Notes: generated by a model from the letters alone, not told the origin. Counted from the stretch's first letter, positions 46,532-57,522 are shown. The stretch: DNA of 64,000 nt from Ogataea parapolymorpha DL-1 (GCF_000187245.1 NC_027862.1:1054001-1118000), one strand, 5' to 3'. Numbers and translations are program-made.

Positions 46532-49500
46532 ATGGATTCATCTTCAGACCGAGGCCTGGAGGACGATTTGGACTTCGACAACGACTTCCAGCACACGCCT
46601 TTGTCGGACTATGAGGCTGGTGAGGCCACAAAGCAGTCTGGTGCTTTCGACGCGGCGAAATTCGAGCTCGAGGCCCAGCAGGCCCTCAAGTCCCAGATTC
46701 TCATCCTGTGTTCTGCGCTAGGCGGGGCGGACGACACCGGCAAGTACGTGCTTGGTGCCGACGCGTTGGCGTGTCTGAAGGATATCAAGCGCTGGATCAA
46801 GGTTGTGGACGACGCGTCGGACACCTGGAACGTTGCCTCTGCGTGCGACGACAACGGCCTGGTGGTGAACGATCTGGTCCCGATTTTGGTTCAGCTGCCG
46901 GCCCGGGCCGTGGATGCGAACAGAACATTCTACCACAACATCCTGCTGGCCGCCCTGGAGCTTTTGGTGGCGCTGACACGGCCGCTGGTCCTGGACACGG
47001 AGCGGGCCTCTGCGGCGAAGATCGACCTGTACATCAAGCTGAAAAAATCACACGTCCGGTACAAAGACCGCATTCTCAACTACGAAGCTGGACGATGTCT
47101 GAAAAGCGTTGTGGGGCTGACAATCCCCATCCTGAGCACGCCTAGAGACCAGCGGAGCCCCAAGGACACGGTGATCCTAAATCTGTGTCTGAATCTTTTC
47201 CGCAACGTGCTGCGCATCGAGCCGGCGGACACAACGGTGGGGACGCGGCGCAGCACTTCCAAGACGCAGCAGGTCAACGACAACATGCCGAACGGCGTGA
47301 GCAGGGAAGATATCAGTTTCTCGCACACGGTGTGCGTTTTCCGCGAAAACAAGGTGCTGCGGTTTGTGCAGACGATCACGGCAGGACTGGGACGCGAGTT
47401 TGACGAGCGCGTGCTCGGCAGCGTGTGTCTCGACACCTACTTCTACCTGCTCTACGGTCTCGACCCAGCCACTGTGGCGGTGCAGCCGACCGACGGTGCG
47501 CGTGGCGGTGCAGCTTCCGTGCTGACTCTTGGCTCCGCTCTGGAGCACGAAAAGCTACTCAAGAAAAAGCTGCTGAGCAACAACGTGACGCGCCACGCCA
47601 ACTTCGGCACGTTGCTGAGCATTCGGCAGGGCGACGAGCCCGTGCTGACGGTGTCGGGCCAGACACGGCTGATCCACGCCGACCTGCTCGAGCAGCTGGA
47701 CGCCGGCGTTTCCAAGAAGGCCGTGGCGGCGCGGCAGACGGCCAACAAGAACGAGAGCACGCGGTCGGACTTTGACCGGCGGCTGGGCGCAGAGCGTGCA
47801 AAACAGCTCTCCCGCGACGCACATGGCGTTGTCCGTGAATTTTGCACCGATTTTGTGGAGGCCGGGTTCGGCCCGCTGCTGCGCGCGTTGCGGCGCGTCG
47901 TGCTAGGCGAGCGCACCTCGTTTGCCGCGTTTGTGGAATTCCACTTCTTTTACGTCGTTTCGTGGGTGCTGAAGTACGAGCGACTGCTCCGTGAACACCA
48001 CGCCGATCACGTGTTCCGGCTCGGCTACGTCCAGGACGCGCTGAGCCACGACATGCTGCGGCTCGTTGTCAAGAACAGCCTGCCGTTGTACCTCCAAAAC
48101 CGCGAGCACAGTCTTTTGCGCGTCGCTGTCGGCTGTTTCCGCGAGATGCTGCTCACCGTCGTGGACATGCACCGCCTGCGGCCGGAGGACTACTCCGGCC
48201 TCTCGCCAGAGCAGCAGGACGAGCTGGACGCGTACACGGCTGCGGCCGAGCAACTGCTGCGGCTGACGTTCTCCGCCGAAGACGACATCGAGGTGCTTTT
48301 CCATGTCGTCCACGACGCTCACAAGGTGTCACTGGCGCACGCGCTCGACATGATTGAGTACACTCATGTGCTGCTCAAGGTGCTGCAGTACCTTGCGGAC
48401 CTGCCGACACCGCTCGCGATGGGCAGAAAACGCCGTGGCCGCTCGCAGCAGCAGCAGCAAGACTCCGACTCCGACAGCATGGACGACGCGCGGCTGAAAC
48501 GGTATTTGCAGTTCGACCGCGCGCGCTACGAGGTGTACGAGCGCAAGCTGCTGCATGAGCGCGTGGTGGGCTGCTACGTGTCTGTCTTTGCCAAGTTTGG
48601 TGAGCTGAGCGAACCGCAAATGCGCAGATGTATCTCCTATTTCAACCGCATCATGCTGAAAAAAGACGAGCACTTTTTCAAGCTGCTACGGCTCGATTTC
48701 ATGCTGGCTCTGCACGACATAAAGGACGCCGTGTTTGGCCCCGCCGTGAGGCGCGATCTCGGCCGTCTGCTCGGCTACTACATGCACACGCTCGAGAAAA
48801 AATGGGCCCAGACCGACGCCGTGCTGCTCGACCTGCTGACGCTCGGCCAGGACCACGACCGCGGCGTGCGCGCATACCTGGAAACAGGCGATTTGGATGA
48901 GTGGCGTGCACGCGAGCACGCACAACGCGGCGCCGACGTGGCGTTTGCAACACCAGGCCTGTCGTACTCGCACAAGGTGAGCGTGCTTGCGAGCGCACTC
49001 GTGTATCGCGACCACGGCAGTCTGCTGGAGACGCTGACGGCGCTGCTGCGGACACGTGACGACGACGAGCTCGTGCTGGACGACCGCGCGGCGCTGCGCA
49101 GCGGCGTATTCCGGCTGCTGCTCGCCACAGTGGGCTTCCGTCTCGCGCCCGGCCGCGCTGTGCTGCCCCGCGACGCCGACGCGGGTCACGTGACCGCGAC
49201 GGTGGAGCTGCTGGAGCAGGCGCGGGAGCAGCCGCTGGAGAGCGACGAGGTGGAGGCCGAGCTGGTGGAGGAGGGGCAGGAGCCGCGGGAGCAGCGCGAC
49301 GACGACTCAGCGCGTTTTGACGATCTCGGCTCGGACAACGACCTGGAGACGCTGAACCGTGTTTCGGAGACCATAGACCGGCTGGACGTGTTGGAGGCGG
49401 CGCTGGAGAAAAATACGGGCAAGAGACGGCGCGACCCCGAGGCGGACAAAGTGCGGTTTGCGGCCGCCGGACGCAAGCGCAAGGGCCGTGCTACCAAGAC

Positions 49501-49840
49501 GAAGCGGCGCAAGAGTGCGCCGAAGCACGACGGGCCGAAACAGCATCTGTCGTCGAAGTACGTTGACTCGGACGACGACGCGTCGGACGCAGAGAAAGAA
49601 GCCGAGTTTTTCCGGCGGGAAGAGCAGCTGCAGGCGCTGATCCAGGCGAACGGCGGCGTGATCAGTCCGGAGCAGTTCCAGCGACTTCTGGGCGGTGGCG
49701 GGCAGCAGAGGAGTATGGTAGACTTGAGCGAAAATGAGGAGAGCTCATTGAGCGGAAGCGAAAGCGAGGGCAGCACTCAGGGGTCAGGTGTGCCCGCTCG
49801 CCGCGGCCGTGCCGTGATTGACGAGGATGAGGATGAGTAA
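46532..49840 (+). CDS. TOF1: Replication-fork protection protein Tof1 (Timeless)
   Basis: A 1,102-residue Timeless-family protein. The start is the ATG at 46532, MDSSSDRGLEDDLDFD; an earlier in-frame codon is GTG. The Timeless domain spans roughly residues 45-330 (YVLGADALACLKDIKRWI, YHNILLAALELLVALTRPL). The rest is helical, and the C-terminal ~200 residues are acidic and basic low-complexity with likely nuclear signals (KRRKSAPKH). With Csm3 and Mrc1, Tof1 stabilises stalled forks and couples the helicase to the polymerase. S. cerevisiae Tof1 is 1,238 aa. Confidence 0.93.
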   Translation: MDSSSDRGLEDDLDFDNDFQHTPLSDYEAGEATKQSGAFDAAKFELEAQQALKSQILILCSALGGADDTGKYVLGADALACLKDIKRWIKVVDDASDTWNVASACDDNGLVVNDLVPILVQLPARAVDANRTFYHNILLAALELLVALTRPLVLDTERASAAKIDLYIKLKKSHVRYKDRILNYEAGRCLKSVVGLTIPILSTPRDQRSPKDTVILNLCLNLFRNVLRIEPADTTVGTRRSTSKTQQVNDNMPNGVSREDISFSHTVCVFRENKVLRFVQTITAGLGREFDERVLGSVCLDTYFYLLYGLDPATVAVQPTDGARGGAASVLTLGSALEHEKLLKKKLLSNNVTRHANFGTLLSIRQGDEPVLTVSGQTRLIHADLLEQLDAGVSKKAVAARQTANKNESTRSDFDRRLGAERAKQLSRDAHGVVREFCTDFVEAGFGPLLRALRRVVLGERTSFAAFVEFHFFYVVSWVLKYERLLREHHADHVFRLGYVQDALSHDMLRLVVKNSLPLYLQNREHSLLRVAVGCFREMLLTVVDMHRLRPEDYSGLSPEQQDELDAYTAAAEQLLRLTFSAEDDIEVLFHVVHDAHKVSLAHALDMIEYTHVLLKVLQYLADLPTPLAMGRKRRGRSQQQQQDSDSDSMDDARLKRYLQFDRARYEVYERKLLHERVVGCYVSVFAKFGELSEPQMRRCISYFNRIMLKKDEHFFKLLRLDFMLALHDIKDAVFGPAVRRDLGRLLGYYMHTLEKKWAQTDAVLLDLLTLGQDHDRGVRAYLETGDLDEWRAREHAQRGADVAFATPGLSYSHKVSVLASALVYRDHGSLLETLTALLRTRDDDELVLDDRAALRSGVFRLLLATVGFRLAPGRAVLPRDADAGHVTATVELLEQAREQPLESDEVEAELVEEGQEPREQRDDDSARFDDLGSDNDLETLNRVSETIDRLDVLEAALEKNTGKRRRDPEADKVRFAAAGRKRKGRATKTKRRKSAPKHDGPKQHLSSKYVDSDDDASDAEKEAEFFRREEQLQALIQANGGVISPEQFQRLLGGGGQQRSMVDLSENEESSLSGSESEGSTQGSGVPARRGRAVIDEDEDE

Positions 49841-49876
49841 TAAATTAGCAATGTCTATATACCAGCATTAAAAATT

Positions 49877-51223
49877 CTATACGACACAGTGGTCGTCGTC
49901 GGTGTTTCGCAACGCACTCAGTATTGTCTGTGTGGACGACAGCACCATGACACACAGACCAAACGCTATGCACAGGTACAAGGGTATTTTCTCTCTGAGC
50001 GGCTTCATCTTGGTCAGTTTAAGAAAACATAGCGGGGGCAGGATGAACGCCAGCAGCGACGCGGACGTGGCACCGACAAGTTCCAGAATGGCCCCCAGAT
50101 TGCACGTGAACAGCGCCGCGAGCATGGGCACGCCCGCGAGCACGGTCGTGATCAGCAGGTGCTGCGTCGTGGACAATTCGGGGATCTCGTGTCTATGGTA
50201 AATTTCGAGCAGGTCGCGCACAACTGCGCGCACCACGTACAGCTCGAGCGGGTACGTGGTGAGCATGTTGAGGCCGAAACAGAGCCGTGCAACGTTGACG
50301 ATCCAGTCGTCCGTGGGGAAGTTATTGAGCACATTACCCTTGGTCTTGGGCCCAAATGCGAGGTAGCCCGAGACGCCCATAATGCCGCACACTACGCCGG
50401 AGAGCGCGCACGCGACATGGGTCACGCGGTTGAACCGGTCGAGCGTGGGCTTTTTGATCGAGTCGTAGATGAACGTGGTGTTGTGGTGGCACACGAGCGC
50501 GAATGAAATCACGCTGATGCTCTGGAAAATCCCCGGCTCCACAAACCAGCCAGTTCCAGACACCTGGCCACGAACATCGGCTGGCATGGCTGGGCCGCGG
50601 AACACCACAATCAGCAGGATCACAGACATGCTGACGAGTGCAATGCCGCTGGCCTTCGCGAGCCGGCCGATGTCCTTGGTCAGTGACAGCGGGAACGAGA
50701 TGCCCATAATGCAGAACACGATCAGCGTGTTTCTGGCGAGCAGGAAGTCCACCACCCTGGACGATTCGACCTGGCGCGCAAACACAGATCTCAGAACGTG
50801 CGGGATCGTGTCGCCAATGATCACAGCAAACCCAACGTTGCCACCAAACCCAAATAGACCCTGGGCCAGCAGGATCGCGGTTTTCCCCAAATCGCCGTAC
50901 GCATGGCTCACAAAGCCTGTGTACGTCTTCGCTCCCGACAGCTTGGTGTTGACGATGATCATGCGGAGCGTCCAGTCGTTGACGACGGCCAGCAGTGCAA
51001 GCAAAACCAGCCCTGTCAACAGCCCAGCGTTGCGGAACGCCCGCGGTATGCCCACGATGCCTGCTCCGAGGATCGAATTGGACATGTTGAAAAAGGCCGC
51101 CTGCAGGTCACTTTTGCCGTGTTCTGTCACCAGATGGTGTAACAAGGTGTCCTGGTGGTCAGTCTCGTCCTCAAGCAGCAGCTGCTCGCGCTGGTCGCCC
51201 AGCTCGCCTGGGTCTTGTGGCAT
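49877..51223 (-). CDS. AVT2: Vacuolar amino acid transporter, Avt2-like (AAAP family)
   Basis: A 448-residue protein with about 11 membrane helices. The first, AAFFNMSNSILGAGIVGIPR, is the AAAP/SLC38 signature. The segment SVISFALVCHHNTTFIYDSI is typical of Avt2-type members. The N-terminus is acidic and cytoplasmic. AAAP transporters move neutral amino acids across the vacuolar or plasma membrane. S. cerevisiae Avt2 is 480 aa. It diverges from BNI1 by 100 bases. The subfamily number is probable, not proved. Confidence 0.82.
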   Translation of the reverse strand: MPQDPGELGDQREQLLLEDETDHQDTLLHHLVTEHGKSDLQAAFFNMSNSILGAGIVGIPRAFRNAGLLTGLVLLALLAVVNDWTLRMIIVNTKLSGAKTYTGFVSHAYGDLGKTAILLAQGLFGFGGNVGFAVIIGDTIPHVLRSVFARQVESSRVVDFLLARNTLIVFCIMGISFPLSLTKDIGRLAKASGIALVSMSVILLIVVFRGPAMPADVRGQVSGTGWFVEPGIFQSISVISFALVCHHNTTFIYDSIKKPTLDRFNRVTHVACALSGVVCGIMGVSGYLAFGPKTKGNVLNNFPTDDWIVNVARLCFGLNMLTTYPLELYVVRAVVRDLLEIYHRHEIPELSTTQHLLITTVLAGVPMLAALFTCNLGAILELVGATSASLLAFILPPLCFLKLTKMKPLREKIPLYLCIAFGLCVMVLSSTQTILSALRNTDDDHCVV

Positions 51224-51323
51224 GACAAGATAATTTATTTTAATTATATAAATATATATTTATTTATCCCGCCTCGCACCGTTTTCCAGCGCAAATCACT
51301 TTGTTTCCTATTTCTCTTTAATT

Positions 51324-54300
51324 ATGAAACCGTCCAAGAAACAGACCGACGGTCCCGCCTCGCGCGTGAGCTCCTTCATGGGGCTGCGCAGAGGGTCCAA
51401 GACGGTGGACCAGGGCTCTGTCAGCTCGCCAACCGGCACGCTGTCGCGGATGAATACCAACGCGTCCATGTACTCGATCAACGAGTCGCCCACGAAGAAC
51501 GGGCTTTTTTCGCGCACAAAGACTCATCAGGCGTCCGACTCCAGCAGCATAGAGTCGCCGCTGTCGCGGATGACTACCAACACCAGTATTGGCGGGCCAT
51601 CCACCACCTCTGTGTACTCTTTGCCTTCATCCCATACCAAAAAGCTCAGCAGTGCAAATTTCAAGAAAACTCACCGACATACAATTTCCGACGACTTCGA
51701 GCTCGAGCCACCGGAATCCGAGGAGGAGATCGAGATCATGTTCAAGGAGGTGATGATCTCCAGAGACTTCAACAGTCTGCCGGAAAAGGCCCGCAAAGAG
51801 ATGGAAAACTACCCTGCGGACCGAAAATGGATGCTTATCCGACAGCACAAGCTGGCCGAGTACAAAAAACAGCGCATGATGCAGCAGCAGCAGCCGCACT
51901 CGGCCGTCCCGAGCCGAAGCGCCTCCACGGCCAGCACCGCTGTGACAGAACGGTCCACTCCTTCTGCTGGAAAGGCATTTGACGCGCAGTTTTATGTGGT
52001 GCAATTGATTGGAAACAAGATCACCAATGACCAGCTCAAGGAGCTCGACATTTGTTTGAGCTCAGAAGAGCTGCATTGGACCGAGCAGTTTCTCAATTTG
52101 CAAGGAGCAGTGGCCCTTTGCAACGTGCTGATGCAGCTGTACAAGACCAAGCCGCTTATCAGGACCCAGGGCGTGCCCAACCGCCACCAGCCTCCGTCGC
52201 CCGCGCAGATCCTCTTCACGAACCCTGTAGAGGACTACGAGACCGTGCTGGACAAGGAGACCAAGTTGTTCCGTTGCATCAAGGTGATAGCCGACCTCAC
52301 CGTCGGAATCGATCATCTGCGCAAAATAGACATTTTCATCCCCGCCATTCTGGGCGGGCTCTACTCGACGCGGCCACAGGTCCGTAAGTGGGCCACCGAC
52401 ATCATCACATATTTCTACCACAAGACCAACTGCAGTCCGCTAATATACAAGACCATTCACAAGCCCGTCAACGACAACGTCCATCTGGCGTACATCAAAG
52501 AGCTCTACATCTCGCGGCCCAACCTACTCGACCGGAAGTCGCAGTACATTCTGTCGAACGCCGAGCGGGTCAAGAAGTACGAGGCGTGGTTTTGGGCTGT
52601 CATCAGGCTGTTTGAAGGCCGCGGCAAGATGGGCAGCCGCGTTGGCTCGTATGACGAATTCAAGCTCAGCGGGCCCATCTCGAACAATTTCCTCATTGAA
52701 TACGGACTTTCTACGCTCCTGTTGATCAACACGCTTCTCCAGTACTCCAAAGACCTCGGAGACAGAACCAAGCTGCGCCGGCTGTTCCAAGTTGCAGGTA
52801 TGACCGAGCTGTTTGAGCATCTGCGGCCGTTGGAAAACGTGGACATAGAGCATAGCATTGCCAACATTGAGAGCTCGGAACGTGCCGATTTGCAGGAGCT
52901 CAAGCAGATGGAGGAGTTTCAAAACAACAATATCAACTTCAACGACCCGTTGTCGCTGTTTCAGGCGATGCTGAACAAAGCCAAGGGCACCGAGGCTGAA
53001 GGGTACTTGACGTCAATGATTCAGAATATGTTCATCAGCCAGTCGTCTAATTTGCACACTTTGGATCCGCAGCAGGTGCACAGGAACTTGAAACTCATGG
53101 ACACGTTTGTTTCGAACATCACCATGGCGTCCGGCGAAGACGACACAGACATGAACATATCGATCAACAGGCTGATAGCATCGTACCGGACGGACGAGAT
53201 TGCACGGAAGGCGATGCTGGAAGCGCGCGAGGCGAAGAAGCGCGCGGAAGAGGCCGAGGCCGAGCGCGACAATGCGCTGCAAAAGCTCAATGAGGGCTCG
53301 AAGGGTGTCATAGAAAAACTCTACAGAGACATTGCAGAAAGGGACGAGATTCTGGATCGGCTGCGTGAGAAGCTTGAGGCCAAGGACAACGAAGTCAGCG
53401 AGCTGCGCAGATTGCGGGTTTTGGACAAGCACCAACAAGAAACCGAGATGCGCGAGATGTTGCTTCTGCTTCACAGCCAGCGGCTGCTCTCCAGTCCACC
53501 AGAGTCCTCGGGAACCGCGTCTTCTTCTATCAAGACTGAAGGATCTTCCACTGTGGAGGAGCTCCGCAAGCGTCTTAAGTCGCAGGTCGACAAAAACAAG
53601 GTGGAGGTCAAGAGAATCGGTCAATCCGGAGTGGAGCCGAACGCTCGACTGCGTGATTTGCGGTTCAAGATGGACTTGTTGGAAAGAGAGGCCAGGGACT
53701 TGGAAAACACGGAGTTTGAGGACATTCTAGCAGAGAAGCACGACACAAACAAGGTCGACGACGTCAAGACCTTGAGCGAGCTGCGGGCCAGACTCGAGTC
53801 GTTGCAGAACGACGCAAACAAGGTGATCAAGGTACAGGCCAACTTGAGCACGCAGGAAAAGCTCGAAAGACGCAAGATGGAGGCTCTGGACAGACTGCAA
53901 CGGTTAGAGAAAACCATGCAGGAGCTGAAGATCAAGGAGTTGGAGGAGGTCGATTCGGCCGATCGTCGCACACTAGATCCAAAGCAACGCGCTGTCAAGA
54001 ACGAGCGTGCCGAAAAGCTGAAGAGCGAGCTCAGTGAGTTGGAAACCATGTGCAACAATCTACGGTTCCAGTTGAGTCTCAACAACGAACAAGTCGACAA
54101 GGAGGCCCTTTTGCAGAAGTTTGAGGACCAGTACTCCAGAGGCAAGAAAGAGGTGCCAAAGGCAACATTTGTAAGTTCTGCTCCGCCGGTGATGGTTGGT
54201 AACTCGGTGAAAAAGATCGATACCAGCTCGATGAGGCCATTTCTGGGAGAGCTGGAGAGGACAGTGGGCAAGTCGCCTGCTCTTGACGAGAAGGAAAATA

Positions 54301-56498
54301 CAGAGCCTGCTGAGAAGCCGGTGGTGAAAGAAGAAAGTAAGGAAGAGCCACCTAAGAAGGAGACTCCAGCACCTGTTGAGTCTACTGTTCCGCCACCGCC
54401 ACCGCCACCTCCTCCTCCACCATTTCCAACCTCTGCAGGCTCCCAAGGAGCACCTCCTCCTCCTCCGCCTCCGCCTCCTCCTCTTCCATCCGCGGGCACG
54501 GGCATGCCACCTCCACCACCTCCACTTCCTTCTGCAGGACAGAAGCCAGTTGCAACGCCAGAGAGTTCGCCGTTCCTTGCTCCAGGGCCGTTTGACATGC
54601 TTCCTCGTCCTAAGAAGAAGCTCAAGCAACTGCATTGGGAGAAAATCGACGACCCTGTTGGTTCTTTTTGGGCCAACATGGGTTCAGAGGATATGGCCAA
54701 ACAGCTTCTGGAAAACGGTATTTTTGACGAGATCGAAGTGATCTTTGCCGCCAAAGAGGCCAAGCGGATTGCACGCAAGAAGAAAGAAGATGCGAAGAAG
54801 GTTTCTTTTTTGAGCACAGACGTTTCGCAGCAGTTTGGAATCTGTCTTCACTCGTTTTCTGGGCTTGATGACGAACAGGTGGTTGCAAAAATTTTGCGGT
54901 GTGATAAAGACGTTCTGGACAAGAGCGCGCTGCTAGACTTCCTTGCTAAGCCGGAATTGAACGAGATATCCAATACATTGGCTAAGAACTTTGAGCCGTA
55001 CTCGACAGACTGGCAGAACGACAAGGAGGCCAAGCATGACAAAGATCCGAGCGAGCTTGCCAGAGCAGATAGGATATACCTGGAGTTGATATACAATTTG
55101 CAGCATTACTGGAAGTCAAGAATGCGCGCGCTGAACGCCATTTTGAACTATGAAAAAGACTACGAGGAGTACGTTAAGAAGCTGGAGATGCTTGAAAAGG
55201 CTTTGGAGAGTCTTGAGAACTCCAAGACTCTGCGGAAAGTCTTTGACATTATTTTGATTGTCGGCAATTACATGAATGACAAGTCTAAACAGGCGCATGG
55301 GTTTAAGTTGAGTACGTTGCAACGACTCAGTTTCCTAAAAGACCACAAAAACCTAATTTCGTTCCTGCACTATGTGGAAAAGGTGATTAGAGAAAACTAC
55401 CCAGAGCTGATTTCGTTTGTGGACGATTTGAAGCCCACGATCGATGCAGCCAACATTTCCGTGGAGCAGCTGAAGAACGACTGTCAGATGTTTTCTCAAT
55501 CGATCCGCAATATCGATGCTTCGTTGCAAGACGGAAACTTGAGCGATCCGTCGAAATTCCATCCGATGGACAAATTTTTGCACGTTGTTTTCCGCGGCCT
55601 GCCCAACGCGCGCACCAAGGCCGAGCTGCTTAGCGACCGCTCAAAACTTGTGATGGAGAAGTTTGATTCGATGATGCGCTATTTCGGCGAGGATCCAAAC
55701 AGCGACGAGTTTGTGCGCAACTCGTTCCTCAAGAAATTCAGCGAGTTCGCCGAGAACTTTGAGCGTGCCTCGAAGGAAAACAAGGAGCTGGAGGAGCGCA
55801 ACAAGAAGTACGAGATGAGCAAGAAACGGTTTGAGGAAAGCAAGAAGGAGAAGGAGAAGCAGCAGGAGGCGCCGAAGATCAACTCCGATATGGACAAGTT
55901 CCTCCAGCAGCTGCGACAGACGGGCCCGTTGCGCTCGGAACCAACCTCTGCGAAAATCAAGCAATGGGCCAAGAAACACACCGCGCTCTCTGCTTCTGCT
56001 CTGGAGTCGCCGTCCAAAACGTCTGAGCAGGACGATGAGGACGATCTGCGGTCGAAGACACACGATCTGCTGATGAAGCTGACACAGCAGTCTGGCGATG
56101 ATTCCAGTCCGCCGGCATCGAGCTCCTCCTCTGCAGTGAACCTAAACTCAGGAAACGGGTCTGAGCTCAAGTTGAGCGACAAGATGAAGAGACGGTTGCA
56201 ACAGAGCTCGCGCACGTCTTCCATCACATCGCTCGACTTTGACTCGGTCTCGCGGTCTGAGTCTTTCAAAACCAGCCGGTCGCGGCTGGATCTGGCGAGC
56301 CAGGCCCTCAGTAACCCGTTGGCGGAGCAGGAAGCTAGTGCGATGTCGCCTAATCCGCTGATCGAGGATAAGGAGGAGGAAGAAGAAGCAGAGAAGGAGG
56401 ATAAAGTCGACGAGAAGTTTATTAACGGTTCTGTGCATGACGAGGCGTCCGAAACGTTCGAATCTCCGGACGAGTTCCAGGACGCCAGCGAACAGTGA
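51324..56498 (+). CDS. BNI1: Diaphanous-type formin Bni1
   Basis: A 1,724-residue formin nucleating actin cables for polarised growth. A serine-rich start precedes the Rho-GTPase-binding domain at about 126-190 (EEIEIMFKEVMISRDFNSLP) and the FH3/DID domain to about 560. Coiled-coil follows to about 970. The profilin-binding FH1 has proline runs at about 1022-1080. FH2 starts at about 1093 (KKLKQLHWEKIDD) and ends near 1520. A DAD-like LLMKL motif lies near residue 1580. S. cerevisiae has Bni1 and Bnr1; the length fits Bni1 (1,953). It is convergent with VTA1, 16 bases between stops. Confidence 0.93.
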   Translation: MKPSKKQTDGPASRVSSFMGLRRGSKTVDQGSVSSPTGTLSRMNTNASMYSINESPTKNGLFSRTKTHQASDSSSIESPLSRMTTNTSIGGPSTTSVYSLPSSHTKKLSSANFKKTHRHTISDDFELEPPESEEEIEIMFKEVMISRDFNSLPEKARKEMENYPADRKWMLIRQHKLAEYKKQRMMQQQQPHSAVPSRSASTASTAVTERSTPSAGKAFDAQFYVVQLIGNKITNDQLKELDICLSSEELHWTEQFLNLQGAVALCNVLMQLYKTKPLIRTQGVPNRHQPPSPAQILFTNPVEDYETVLDKETKLFRCIKVIADLTVGIDHLRKIDIFIPAILGGLYSTRPQVRKWATDIITYFYHKTNCSPLIYKTIHKPVNDNVHLAYIKELYISRPNLLDRKSQYILSNAERVKKYEAWFWAVIRLFEGRGKMGSRVGSYDEFKLSGPISNNFLIEYGLSTLLLINTLLQYSKDLGDRTKLRRLFQVAGMTELFEHLRPLENVDIEHSIANIESSERADLQELKQMEEFQNNNINFNDPLSLFQAMLNKAKGTEAEGYLTSMIQNMFISQSSNLHTLDPQQVHRNLKLMDTFVSNITMASGEDDTDMNISINRLIASYRTDEIARKAMLEAREAKKRAEEAEAERDNALQKLNEGSKGVIEKLYRDIAERDEILDRLREKLEAKDNEVSELRRLRVLDKHQQETEMREMLLLLHSQRLLSSPPESSGTASSSIKTEGSSTVEELRKRLKSQVDKNKVEVKRIGQSGVEPNARLRDLRFKMDLLEREARDLENTEFEDILAEKHDTNKVDDVKTLSELRARLESLQNDANKVIKVQANLSTQEKLERRKMEALDRLQRLEKTMQELKIKELEEVDSADRRTLDPKQRAVKNERAEKLKSELSELETMCNNLRFQLSLNNEQVDKEALLQKFEDQYSRGKKEVPKATFVSSAPPVMVGNSVKKIDTSSMRPFLGELERTVGKSPALDEKENTEPAEKPVVKEESKEEPPKKETPAPVESTVPPPPPPPPPPPFPTSAGSQGAPPPPPPPPPPLPSAGTGMPPPPPPLPSAGQKPVATPESSPFLAPGPFDMLPRPKKKLKQLHWEKIDDPVGSFWANMGSEDMAKQLLENGIFDEIEVIFAAKEAKRIARKKKEDAKKVSFLSTDVSQQFGICLHSFSGLDDEQVVAKILRCDKDVLDKSALLDFLAKPELNEISNTLAKNFEPYSTDWQNDKEAKHDKDPSELARADRIYLELIYNLQHYWKSRMRALNAILNYEKDYEEYVKKLEMLEKALESLENSKTLRKVFDIILIVGNYMNDKSKQAHGFKLSTLQRLSFLKDHKNLISFLHYVEKVIRENYPELISFVDDLKPTIDAANISVEQLKNDCQMFSQSIRNIDASLQDGNLSDPSKFHPMDKFLHVVFRGLPNARTKAELLSDRSKLVMEKFDSMMRYFGEDPNSDEFVRNSFLKKFSEFAENFERASKENKELEERNKKYEMSKKRFEESKKEKEKQQEAPKINSDMDKFLQQLRQTGPLRSEPTSAKIKQWAKKHTALSASALESPSKTSEQDDEDDLRSKTHDLLMKLTQQSGDDSSPPASSSSSAVNLNSGNGSELKLSDKMKRRLQQSSRTSSITSLDFDSVSRSESFKTSRSRLDLASQALSNPLAEQEASAMSPNPLIEDKEEEEEAEKEDKVDEKFINGSVHDEASETFESPDEFQDASEQ

Positions 56499-56514
56499 AT
56501 ACATATACGTGATT

Positions 56515-57522
56515 CTATTTTCCCTTGAGTAGCTCGAGAGCGAGCTGGAGCTCCTTGATGGCGGTCTCGATGTCTTCGTAATTGAGCGCCGAGATGGCGA
56601 ATCTGGCACGTTTCTGTGCCTGGGCGATGATCTCGTCCATCTGCATCATTTGCTGGATATCTTGCTTGGAGAGGGCAGGTTTCGCTGGGGCCTTTGGCTG
56701 AGACTTGGGCTCTGGCTTGGCTTCCGGCTTTGGAGCCGGCAGATCGGGCACTTTTGCAGGTGTCTTGGGGAGCCCGAGCTTGTTGGGCTCTTCCTTAATG
56801 ATTGCTGGCGCGGCCGGCAAATTGAGCGAGTCTTCCAGCGAGTCTGGAGCCGACGGTAGAGCTGGAGGGGACGATTCAACGGGTGTATCTTTTGGCGACT
56901 TTTCGGGCGAGTTGATCTCCGATGGCGGATTAGGAAGTGCCAGAGATGGCGTCTCCGGCTTCTTTTCGCCAGTGTCGTCCCAGCCGGCAACTTCTCGTTC
57001 CTCCTCGGGCGTCACGTAGTCGTTTGGGTCTTCTCCGTTTTTGATAGCCTTGAGGATCCGTGTTGCGTGGAATTTGGCGTATTTCTGGTACTTTTCGAGC
57101 TCCTGCTGTTTGTCCTTGAGTTGTTCCGGCCATAGGTTGAGAACTTGGTAGAAGTCCAGCGCTGCTTTGAAGTTCTCCACAGTTTTCTTGGTGGCCGTAT
57201 GGTTGGCAATTTCTTTAAACGAGCGGTCGAAAATTGCAGTGGCAAACCCCCATACAAGCTTGAAGCTGGATGCCGGATCGTTGATTATTTCAAACGATTT
57301 CGATGACGACTCTTTGATCGCCGCCTTTTCCTGCTCGATGTCGTCCAGCAGCTGCAAAGCGTACTGTTCTATCTCCTTTGATTTCTGGTGCAATTGGTTG
57401 TCCAGGATCAGTTCTGCCGCGTATAGCTTGCAAAGGTACGCGATGCTGGGCTGTACGCCTGCGAGCTCACCCGCACGCTTCACGAATGGCTCGATTATTT
57501 TCAACCCGTCCGGAACTGACAT
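56515..57522 (-). CDS. VTA1: Vps4 cofactor Vta1 (LIP5)
   Basis: A 335-residue ESCRT-III disassembly factor. The N-terminal tandem MIT region starts MSVPDGLKIIEPFVKRAGEL and continues to about residue 165 (YQKYAKFHATRILKAIKNGE). A proline-rich linker of about 120 residues follows. The C-terminal VSL helix pair at about 287-333 (DIQQMMQMDEIIAQAQKRAR) dimerises and activates the Vps4 ATPase. Length and layout match S. cerevisiae Vta1 (330). It is divergent from SWI6 by 88 bases. Confidence 0.95.
   Translation of the reverse strand: MSVPDGLKIIEPFVKRAGELAGVQPSIAYLCKLYAAELILDNQLHQKSKEIEQYALQLLDDIEQEKAAIKESSSKSFEIINDPASSFKLVWGFATAIFDRSFKEIANHTATKKTVENFKAALDFYQVLNLWPEQLKDKQQELEKYQKYAKFHATRILKAIKNGEDPNDYVTPEEEREVAGWDDTGEKKPETPSLALPNPPSEINSPEKSPKDTPVESSPPALPSAPDSLEDSLNLPAAPAIIKEEPNKLGLPKTPAKVPDLPAPKPEAKPEPKSQPKAPAKPALSKQDIQQMMQMDEIIAQAQKRARFAISALNYEDIETAIKELQLALELLKGK

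Noticed and set aside
52380..54190. GTAAGT sequences inside BNI1
   Set aside because: Both lie in continuous conserved or coiled-coil coding sequence, with no need for splicing.
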